Made by a program: the position numbers and the translations under genes
Notes under the pieces: generated by a model
The model's database searches: none
What the model was told of the DNA's origin: nothing
What the model saw: only the letters and a program-made list of their open reading frames with translations
Origin: DAOUMU01 sp034409055
Lineage (GTDB): Bacteria > Chloroflexota > Anaerolineae > 4572-78 > J111
Length of the DNA stretch: 13,993 nucleotides
Direction of reading: 5' to 3'
NCBI GenBank assembly: GCA_034409055.1
Contig: DAOUMU010000027.1
Coordinates: forward strand, 1-13,993
In this document: in pieces, positions 1 to 6,800 of the stretch
Layout: each line of letters opens with the position of its first letter
Numbering within the stretch: the stretch's first letter is position 1

Positions 1-64
1 TGGTGCTGCTTCCGGGATACCGGCGTTGTAAGTACTGCTTAAACTGTGCCATTGCTGCATTCAT
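1..64 (-). CDS. 5' end of an unrecognised protein, possibly tyrosine-recombinase-like (partial)
   Basis: A minus-strand reading frame opens with ATG at 64 and runs open off the left edge of the window, giving about 21 residues that begin MNAAMAQFKQYLQRRYPG. The pattern of a short amphipathic helix with F..YL followed by a PGS-like turn resembles the start of the SAM-like N-terminal domain of phage-type integrases. That is only a resemblance over a very short stretch, so no function is assigned. A purine-rich AAGGGA lies about 14 bases before the ATG, which is far for a ribosome binding site. The gene sits just downstream of a palindrome at 71-119. It could equally be a chance frame. Confidence 0.35.
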   Translation of the reverse strand, partial: MNAAMAQFKQYLQRRYPGSST

Positions 65-70
65 TGATTT

Positions 71-119
71 CTGAGTCCCTTCTTGAGATACTCTATTTTA
101 TCTCAATTTGTGAACTCAG
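71..119. promoter_or_regulatory. Nested palindrome, candidate operator or hairpin
   Basis: TTGAGATA (83-90) and TATCTCAA (99-106) form a perfect 8-bp inverted repeat around an 8-bp AT-rich centre. An outer pair, CTGAGT (71-76) and ACTCAG (114-119), encloses it. The element lies between the stop of the ferric-reductase-like gene and the start of the partial gene at the left edge. There is no T-run typical of an intrinsic terminator, so an operator for the left-edge gene is somewhat more likely than a terminator. Confidence 0.35.
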
Positions 120-133
120 TGTAATGCCCAAAG

Positions 134-814
134 TTAGCGTATAGCAGTTGCTCTTGGCGCGGTATTGGCAATGCGCCAGAGGGTGAGGAGAGACACTGCC
201 CCCAAACTCAAGATAGATACGAGCCCCATCAGGCCGCTGTCGGTGCCGGCGCCCAGGCCGTGCCAGGTCACTAACAAAAACGTGGGGTAACTGCCATAAT
301 GCAAGGCCCGAAAGGTTTTTTGCCCCAGCCACTTGCGGGCATAAAAACTGGAACTGAGCAGAAACATCAGGTAAAAGCCCAACACCCCCAGGCCAACTAA
401 AAGGGGTTTATAAGGTCCGACAAAGGGGAAAACAATATCAACCAGGGTCATTTTGATGTAATTATCCCCCAGCAAAATGAGGCCGTGTAGGGCGCTCATA
501 GCCAGCGCGCCCCAATTAAGAAAGCTGTGCAGTCCCAGCGCCAGCAAAGGGGGGATGGTGGGCCGCAAGATGCCGCCGCTCTGCACCAGGCCCCACAGCA
601 CACCGCCGGTGAGCAGCAGGTAAGCCAGCACGCCACTGCTGCGGGAAACAAACCAGTAGGTTTTATCGCTGGTGGCCGGTAGAGCCTGAGCGAGCATAAC
701 CACGGCCACCAGACTGATCATGCCGAAAGTTATGAAGGTTCCGAGACTCAACAGGATACTCAGTACTTTAAACCAGGTTGACAAATGTGTCGGCGAAGTC
801 GTTCGAGTAGACAT
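134..814 (-). CDS. Ferric-reductase-like transmembrane protein (b-type haem, six helices)
   Basis: This is an integral membrane protein of about 226 residues that resembles the haem-binding core of ferric reductase/MsrQ-type proteins, which pass electrons across the membrane through b haems. Six hydrophobic segments can be read. Two of them carry paired histidines, HSFLNW...ALH (spacing 13) and HYGSYP...TWH (spacing 12), as expected for bis-histidine haem ligation. No FAD or NAD(P)H-binding domain is present, so it needs a redox partner. I chose the start at 814 (MSTRTTSP...) because GAGGA lies 8 bases upstream. The frame is open further upstream to an ATG at 859 without a better site. With start 814 the gene overlaps the 3' end of the apbE-like gene by 47 bp, showing translational coupling. 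The exact electron donor and acceptor are unknown. Confidence 0.8.
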   Translation of the reverse strand: MSTRTTSPTHLSTWFKVLSILLSLGTFITFGMISLVAVVMLAQALPATSDKTYWFVSRSSGVLAYLLLTGGVLWGLVQSGGILRPTIPPLLALGLHSFLNWGALAMSALHGLILLGDNYIKMTLVDIVFPFVGPYKPLLVGLGVLGFYLMFLLSSSFYARKWLGQKTFRALHYGSYPTFLLVTWHGLGAGTDSGLMGLVSILSLGAVSLLTLWRIANTAPRATAIR

Positions 815-1739
815 AAGCTTTATCCTCAAAAGATCCATAGGTAATTTGGTGACCATCATCGGTAACCAGCAAAGCTGACAAATTGGGTTGGGTAGCCAGG
901 TAGGCCAGTCCTTTAGTTTGGCCCAAAATCAGGGCTACTTTAGCATGAATTTCGGCTTCGGGCAGGCACGGCGCGATGACGGTGACACTGATCAAGTCGG
1001 TGAGGGCGGGTGCGCCGGTGCGCGGGTCAATCAAGTGGTGGGCCGGCGCGCCTTGATACAGCCAGCACCGCCGGGCCAGGCTGGAGGTAGCCACGGCCTC
1101 GTCTTTTAGGGTCAGCAGCGCCGATTCGGTGTCTGGATGATGAGGGTCACTGACGCCGATTTGCCAGGTTGAGCCGGTGGGAGGCGCTCCAACGCAGACA
1201 ATATCGCCGCCTGCGTCAACCAAAGCCGGGCCGAGCCGTCCCAGTGTTTGCCCGGCCTGCTGGATCGTCCAGCCTTTGGCGATGCCCCCCAGGTCCAACC
1301 CAACACCCTGAGGCAAGGTGATACAACGTTGTGCCCGGTTCAATTTAACTTGAGCCGGGGTGAGTGAGGCGTTTGGAAAAGAATTAACGCCTCGTTCAAT
1401 TGAAGGAGTCATTGTTTCAAAAGAACGGTCATAACCGTATGCCATTAGCGCCTTGAGTACAGTTGGATCAAAAATGCCGCCGCTGCGGGCGCGCCATTTA
1501 AGCGCCGTCTCAACCAATTGGAACAGCAGTTCTGAAGCAATAAAAGGTTGCCCGGCGGCCCGGTTTAGTTGAGATAATTCGCTCTCCGACTGAAAGCGGC
1601 TTAAGCGGGCCTCGGTTTGCCTAAAAAAGTGTTCGGTTTCGACCAAGGCCGATCGAGTGACCTGCTCCTCGGCCTGCCACAGCCACAACCCAATGTCGGT
1701 GCCCATCGCCTGAAAGCGGTGCGTAAATTCTCGCATCAT
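768..1739 (-). CDS. apbE: FAD:protein FMN transferase (ApbE family)
   Basis: ApbE enzymes transfer FMN from FAD to a threonine of a target protein, making a covalent flavoprotein for membrane electron transport. The 323-residue product has the usual family length and landmarks: AMGT near residues 11-14, LDLGGIAKG at 148-156, AGGD at 176-179 and HHLIDPRTG at 234-242. The C-terminal metal-binding segment reads AEIHAK (262-267), where many family members have AD...T. The usual Asp is Glu and the usual Thr is Lys here, so this is a sequence subgroup whose metal site may differ. There is no signal peptide or lipobox, so it probably acts in the cytoplasm, unlike many exported ApbE lipoproteins. GAGAGG overlapping the stop of the upstream gene serves as ribosome binding site. 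It lies in an operon with the 146-aa gene and the haem membrane gene. No flavinylation target is visible in the window. Confidence 0.9.
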   Translation of the reverse strand: MMREFTHRFQAMGTDIGLWLWQAEEQVTRSALVETEHFFRQTEARLSRFQSESELSQLNRAAGQPFIASELLFQLVETALKWRARSGGIFDPTVLKALMAYGYDRSFETMTPSIERGVNSFPNASLTPAQVKLNRAQRCITLPQGVGLDLGGIAKGWTIQQAGQTLGRLGPALVDAGGDIVCVGAPPTGSTWQIGVSDPHHPDTESALLTLKDEAVATSSLARRCWLYQGAPAHHLIDPRTGAPALTDLISVTVIAPCLPEAEIHAKVALILGQTKGLAYLATQPNLSALLVTDDGHQITYGSFEDKAYVYSNDFADTFVNLV

Positions 1740-1750
1740 GACTCATCCTC

Positions 1751-2191
1751 TCACGAAGCGCGGGAACGAGTCGTCATCTGCACCGGCTGGGGCTGTACTT
1801 GCGGCGCAAGCCCTTGTTCGATGCGAGGCACATCACTACCCATGACATACCAGAGCGTACCCCGTCTATCACGGATCACCGCTATCTCATTCCCCTGAAC
1901 ATCTTGCACCCATTGCACAATATCCAGTCTGATTGCTGGCTGGGCAGTTGCCGTCAGGGTGGATAATAATTTGGAATTTAAGGCCTTGTTGCTGGAATCG
2001 GGTAAAGCGGCCATCAGGGTTGTCTTCTGACTAACGGCAGCTTGGGCTGTAGTTGCGTCAAGCTGAGCTAATATTCCCCACCCGGCCAAGGTCAGGCTCA
2101 AGGCGCCAGCGACGGAGGCTATTTTCAGGGTAGTCAGTAGCGTTTGAGTTTCTTTGCGGTTGAGTAAGGGTTTTCTTTTAAGCTGACTCAT
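1751..2191 (-). CDS. Small membrane-anchored protein, first gene of the apbE operon
   Basis: I do not recognise this 146-residue protein. A basic N-terminus (KRKPLLNRK) is followed by one hydrophobic helix at about residues 22-44, so it is probably a single-pass protein with the C-terminal 100 residues outside the membrane. The end of that helix region (TTAQAAV) could also serve as a signal peptidase site. The C-terminal part has a short beta-rich stretch (IRLDIVQWVQDV...EIAVIRDRRGTLWYVMGSD) and a Gln/Pro-rich tail. No Cys, no CXXCH haem motif and no obvious FMN-attachment motif is present. The ribosome binding site GAGG lies about 10 bases before the ATG. Its stop codon is 11 bp from the apbE-like start, so it is co-transcribed with that gene. 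A role as partner or anchor for the flavin/haem system is inference from position only. Confidence 0.7.
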   Translation of the reverse strand: MSQLKRKPLLNRKETQTLLTTLKIASVAGALSLTLAGWGILAQLDATTAQAAVSQKTTLMAALPDSSNKALNSKLLSTLTATAQPAIRLDIVQWVQDVQGNEIAVIRDRRGTLWYVMGSDVPRIEQGLAPQVQPQPVQMTTRSRAS

Positions 2192-2327
2192 GTTGTGTAT
2201 CCTCGATCATCAAATTTAGCTTGCCAGGAATTTCTCCAACGATATCACTACAAGATTTCGTCAAGAGGGATGAAGCTTTTTTTTGTATTGCATAGTCACC
2301 ATTATAGGGGGTAATTGTGAAAAAGAA
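2192..2327 (-). promoter_or_regulatory. Candidate promoter of the small-protein/apbE/haem-protein operon
   Basis: On the minus strand a perfect TATAAT (plus coordinates 2301-2306) lies about 110 bases upstream of the 146-aa gene, followed by an A-rich leader. No convincing -35 box is found at 16-18 bp. A GAGGATACACAAC leader carries the ribosome binding site. The gap to the upstream NTPase gene is 136 bp, long enough for an independent promoter. Confidence 0.35.
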
Positions 2328-3092
2328 TTAAGAGGAGTCTAAGAATTTTCTCATAGTTGGGCACAGATAGTAGAGATACAGTTCCCACAAGCGTCCCAGG
2401 GTTTCCTCCAGGCGGATGCCCAGGGCCTGGCCACGCCCGGTGGTGACGTCGTCTTCGTTTTCAAAGACCACGTAGGGTACTTGTCGGCTCTGAATAGTGA
2501 TGAATTTTGGGTCGGCGGCGCTGACCTGCTCCCAATCACTCTCCTTATAAAGGCGCTCCATTTTTTCGTCCGGCAGGCCGTGTTCCAAAATACTGTCGGG
2601 ACGGTCGGGATTAAAACGCTGGCGATTTTTGCGCAACGACTCCGCGTATGAAACATTGATGTAGAGGATCGCGGCCCGCTGCACCACCTCCGGGCTGAGA
2701 TGCTGAAAGGCCCGGGCAAAGCCGCCATGCTCGCTGCCCCGGGCAAATTCGATGATGGTCGTCATTTGATCGTGGTATTTTGGATTGTCGCGCAGGCGCT
2801 TGCTGTATTCCAGGCAAATGCGGCGGATGAGCAGGTCCCATAAATAGCCGGCTTTGAAATAATTGTCTTTCGTGGTGTGCAGGCGGGAATATCCCATCTG
2901 GCTCAGAAGGTGATCCTCTTCAAACCAGGTCCACAGCATCGGAAAATCGTCGATCTCCTCAAACTCCCCGATATGAAACCGGCGGCGGCGGGTAGCCACG
3001 TCGGTGCGTTTCAGGTAGTCGATGATCTCACTTTTGCCGGCCGCTGGCCGGGCAATGAGTAAAAGAATGTCAAAAGTGTTATTGTTTGTCAT
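2328..3092 (-). CDS. P-loop NTPase of unknown function (nucleotide/small-molecule kinase-like)
   Basis: The 254-residue soluble protein starts with a beta strand and a Walker-A-like loop, ILLLIARPAAGKSEII, with the invariant Lys20-Ser21. The first glycine of GxxxxGK[ST] is replaced by alanine. A later segment, MTTIIEFARG, fits the second strand with an acidic residue seen in adenylate-kinase-like folds, and RKNRQRFNPDRPD supplies an arginine-rich region that could be a lid. The C-terminus is helical. The fold suggests a phosphotransferase or an ATPase acting on a small molecule, but the substrate is not visible and no gene name is justified. No strong Shine-Dalgarno sequence precedes ATG 3092. 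It is divergent from the 73-aa gene on the other strand and may be read as a separate unit from the apbE operon. Confidence 0.75.
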   Translation of the reverse strand: MTNNNTFDILLLIARPAAGKSEIIDYLKRTDVATRRRRFHIGEFEEIDDFPMLWTWFEEDHLLSQMGYSRLHTTKDNYFKAGYLWDLLIRRICLEYSKRLRDNPKYHDQMTTIIEFARGSEHGGFARAFQHLSPEVVQRAAILYINVSYAESLRKNRQRFNPDRPDSILEHGLPDEKMERLYKESDWEQVSAADPKFITIQSRQVPYVVFENEDDVTTGRGQALGIRLEETLGRLWELYLYYLCPTMRKFLDSS

Positions 3093-3178
3093 AGAGTTCT
3101 CTCAGTTAACCACTTCGTGTCCAATCTCGCCCAATAATTCTACTGTAAATGGCCCGAATTAGCAATGGAATTTGTTCC

Positions 3179-3234
3179 GGGACGCTTTTTGGGACGCTTT
3201 TTGAGGCACATACGGGACGGTCGTCGGTTATACT
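3179..3234 (+). promoter_or_regulatory. Promoter with GGGACGC direct repeats for the 73-aa gene
   Basis: A perfect tandem 12-bp repeat, GGGACGCTTTTT, occupies 3179-3190 and 3191-3202. A third partial unit, GGGACGG, lies at 3214-3220. Exactly 8 bp after it comes TATACT (3229-3234), one mismatch from the -10 consensus. No proper -35 box is seen at 17 bp, which fits an activator-dependent promoter. The heptamers start 12 and 23 bp apart, roughly one and two helical turns. The downstream gene starts at 3294. Confidence 0.5.
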
Positions 3235-3293
3235 AAAAACAACAAAACTCAAAAGTATCGAATGGCTTTACCGGCAAACTGAAGGAGGTAACA

Positions 3294-3515
3294 ATGATTG
3301 GCTGGGGAGATTTTAACGTAAAATTAGAGCAGCACCACGATCGGCTGCGTCGAGCGGAAAAGAACCAGTTGCTTGAGCAGGCAGCGGCCAACCGTAAAGG
3401 AGCACTATACCAAACCGTAAGAAAGTTGGTGTGGAAGACAGGCAAACAACAAACGGTTGGAGATAGCGCAGAGGTTGGTCAACCAGGAGCGATAGCTTCC
3501 TCGGCAACGCGATAA
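3294..3515 (+). CDS. Small basic hypothetical protein (73 aa)
   Basis: The gene is supported by an almost perfect ribosome binding site, GAAGGAGG, ending 6 bases before ATG 3294, and by a promoter-like element upstream. The product is 73 residues, has no signal peptide or membrane helix, and has a charged, probably helical middle (EQHHDRLRRAEKNQLLEQ followed by a KGALYQTVRKLVWKTGK stretch) with a low-complexity polar tail. I do not recognise the family. It is convergent with the giant regulator gene, and the 95-bp repeat follows 59 bp after its stop. A very similar arrangement exists at the 98-aa gene on the other side of the regulator. A role as a small regulatory or DNA/RNA-binding protein is possible but is inference. 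Confidence 0.6.
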   Translation: MIGWGDFNVKLEQHHDRLRRAEKNQLLEQAAANRKGALYQTVRKLVWKTGKQQTVGDSAEVGQPGAIASSATR

Positions 3516-3573
3516 GGTAAGAAGTTACTTTTTGCCCCGCTGGCAAGCCAAATTCTGGTTTGATGAACTAGAA

Positions 3574-3668
3574 ATCCTCTGACCGGCGACTCATCCTCCT
3601 TTAAAAGGGCCGGTCCAGCGGCCGGTAGGTTTGCGGCAGCCTGCCGGCCGTTTGTTTGTACTCATTTT
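3574..3668 (+). repeat. 95-bp intergenic element, copy 1 (possible small RNA or 3'-UTR element)
   Basis: This stretch matches 9187-9281 at 93 of 95 positions in the same orientation. It contains two potential hairpins. The first has stem GACCGGC (3581-3587) with GCCGGTC (3609-3615), and its loop includes CCTCCTTT (3595-3602), which is complementary to Shine-Dalgarno sequences. The second is the terminator-like stem at 3619-3650. The element lies between two convergent genes, the 73-aa gene and the giant regulator. The rest of the gene-free region 3516-3819 shows only a small inverted repeat (AGTCCA at 3710, TGGACT at 3729) and no coding signal. Confidence 0.85.
3619..3668 (+). terminator. Rho-independent-like terminator inside repeat copy 1
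   Basis: CGGCCGGTAGG (3619-3629) pairs with CCTGCCGGCCG (3640-3650) over 11 bp with one G-U pair and a 10-base loop. It is followed by the T-rich tail TTTGTTTGTACTCATTTT. On the opposite strand the overlapping GGCCGG/CCGGCC arms are followed by TTTT, so it may stop transcription in both directions between the convergent genes. Confidence 0.6.
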
Positions 3669-3819
3669 ATTTGGATGTGTTTACTTTAGAAATGCTCCCG
3701 TTGGACCATAGTCCAGCGGTTTATAGCGTGGACTGCTCCTACAGATGCCCAACTGAAATGAAACACACCGTACTATTGATATATAAGGCCCGATCAAACC
3801 GGTAAAAAAGCAACCCCAC

Positions 3820-6800
3820 CTAATGCGGCTCGATAATGACATCCTTCCAGAATGCCTCCCAGGTTGGAGCTATGCGGAGGTTCCGTACCCACGGTTTCAC
3901 CAGAAAATGGAGCCGACCATAAAAAAGGGGGGTAAGCGGGATTTGTTCCATCAGGATGCGGTCTGCCTGCCGGTATAACTTCATTCGCTGTTCCTGATCG
4001 GTGAGTTGCCGGGCTTCTTCGACCAGGCTGTTATAAGCTTCATGGTGCCAGTTGTGGTACGGCTGCTGAAAACATACTCTCAGAAAGCTGTCAGGATCGG
4101 GATAGTTAGCACCCCAGGCAACAAAAAACAAAGCAGGTATCTCCCTGCTCGCCATTTCATGGGCGGTTACAATATCCAACACTTCCCATTCAACCTCTAT
4201 CCCCAGGTTCTCCCGCCATTGCGCCTGCACATACTCAGCTTCTTGCTTCGTGCCGCCCAATGCCTTAACCTTGGGGAAATGATGACCGTCTGGATAGCCG
4301 GCCTCGGCCAATAAACGTCGCGCCTGGGCAGGATCGTAGGGTAAACCGATTCCGGCCGAGTATCCTGGCATCTGTGGCGGGAGAAAGCCACCGGTGGCCG
4401 GGACAAACAGGCCTTTGGTGACCTCATATTGATACCTTGCGCTATCGATAGCCAGGGCAAAGGCCCGTCGCACCCGCAGGTCATTGAAGGGTGGCTGGCT
4501 TAGGTCAAAGCTCACATAAATCGTCCAGAACATAGGAAACGAAACATGATCTTGGGCATACTTCTGCCGGGCCTGTCCTACTGCCTCAGCGATGCGCATT
4601 ACATCCAGATCGCCCGTTTCATACAAAGCTAATGAACGGGTATCCCAATCTGCGAGACTCCATATATCCCCCCCCAGCAAGAGACATTCCACTTTTTCCA
4701 CATTGCCCCGAAACTGGCCGTGGTACATTTCATTGCGAGTTAGCACCAGTCGTTCCCCCCGTTGCCAGCTTTCCAACCTGAACGGACCGTTGGTAACAAT
4801 CTTATCTACCGCCGTCCAGTCCTCGCCGTGAGTTTCCACGGTATGCCGGGGAACGGGATAAGTGACGCTATAGGTCAGTAGGCTGAGGAAATAGCCGACC
4901 GGGCCTTCCAGTTCGATAGCCAGGGTGACCGCGTCGAGGGCACGCACGCCAACCGCCTCCGGCCCAGCCTCGCCGCGATGAAAGGCTCTAGCTCCTTTTA
5001 CATCGTACAGCAGGCTGGCAGCAAGCGAGCCGGTGGCCGGACGCGGAGCGAGGATCCGCTTCCATGCGTACTCAAAGTCGTGGGCAGTCACCGGAGCACC
5101 ATCGCTCCATCGAATGTCATCTCGTAGGTAAAAAACGTACTTCCGCCCACCGTCTAATATTTCCCAGCGCTGGGCCACATCAGGGACGACATCCAGCTCC
5201 GGGGTTGTCGCAACTAGACCACTAAAGAGATGTCCAACTATAGGGGAATAATCAATTGTAAGCGCTGGATCCAGGGTCGGAGGATCGTCGGGCCAAAGTA
5301 CTCTGATTGTGTGAGGCGTAGACGGTCGGGCAAATGGTTGTCCCACCTGCCGCAAAGCAAAGGCCTCTTCATAGGCCAGCCGGGATTGCTCAAAATCAAA
5401 GGCATTGTGGTAGGTCAGGCCCAGTTTCATCAACGTCTGGGCAGCGCGCTCGTCGTCACCTTGTCCTTTTAAAAAGATCAGAGCCTGCCGGTAATGACTG
5501 ATCGCGGCCTCGTGGGCGTAGGCCAGCCGGGCCTGGTCCCCGGCCTGAAGCAGGTAATCAACGGCCTTCGCCCCCTGGCCTGCCTCAACATAGTGGCGGG
5601 CCAACTGGATTGCAATCTCGTCGGTCTGATCCTGGTACAACTCCTCCAGCAGGGTCGCCATCTCGCCGTGGAGCAGCCGTCGTTCGCCCGGACTGAGCCG
5701 GTCGTAGAGATATTGCTGAAACAGCACGTGCCGGAACAGGAAGCGGGACAGACGGTTTTCGCCAACTTCAATTTCACCCTGGTCCCGAATCAACCGGTGA
5801 CGCTGGACCAACTCACGGGACAGTCGTCGTAATAGTTGCCGCTCGCCCAACTCCTGCATCCGGGCGACGACCTGGGCCGTAAACACCTCCCCTTCTACGC
5901 TGGCCATGGTTAGGATTTCCTGCAACTCTTCATCGAGCCGCCCCAACCGCTGCTCGATGATCGCCTCGACGCGCGCCGGCAGGGCTTGCCAGTCCAGCGC
6001 CGGTCCCTCGATCCAACGCTCTTCCTTGTCCTGCACCAGATCCCCCCGCTCTTGCATATCTCGCAGCAACTCGACCGTGAAAAGAGCGTGCCCCTTGGCC
6101 TGGCGGAACAGCGCCGCCCGGAACGCTTCACCTAACCGGTTGGGTTCGCTATCCAGCAGGGCGTCTACAAAGGCTCGACCCTCCGTCGCGGGGATTTTGC
6201 CTAAATCAAGCTCGATTTCCCCAAAGAGGCGTTTGAACTCGTTAAGCACCGGCTCCAGCGGATGCCGCCGGGCTTCCCGATCCCTGGCCGGGTGGTCCAA
6301 AACAACGTCACTGGGGCGGTAGGCCCCGACAATCAGAATCCGGCCGTCCTGTGACCGTCTCACCAGGTGGAATAGCAAATTAATGGAGGCGCTGTCCGCC
6401 CACTGCAAGTCATCCAGCAGCACCAGCAGCGGCTGCCGGGCCGACAGGGTGTGTAACACCTGAGTAACCTGCTCAAACAACTGGCGTTGTTCCAAACCAC
6501 CTGCCCCGGCCTTGGCTCGCTCAGACAGCGCTTTCAATTGCTCCAACCAGCCCGTCTGCTCAGGGAAGGTTCCGGAGACTCGTTTGGCCAGGCCGCTGCT
6601 CGATACAAAAACGTCGAGCAGGTCAGGCCCTTCGTCGAGCAGCGTCTGAACCGTATGGGGCAGCAGACCCCACAAGCGGCGGGCGTGCTCTGAGCTGATG
6701 GCGCCGGCTGCCCATTTAGACTCCACGTCGCCAGTGAGCATGCCCAACACGTCGCGGAAGGGTAGATAGGGATCGCCCAGGCCGGAATAGGCATTACAGT

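Noticed and set aside
3313..3546. Minus-strand frame overlapping the 73-aa gene
   Set aside because: The plus-strand gene has an excellent ribosome binding site and promoter-like element; the opposite frame has none.
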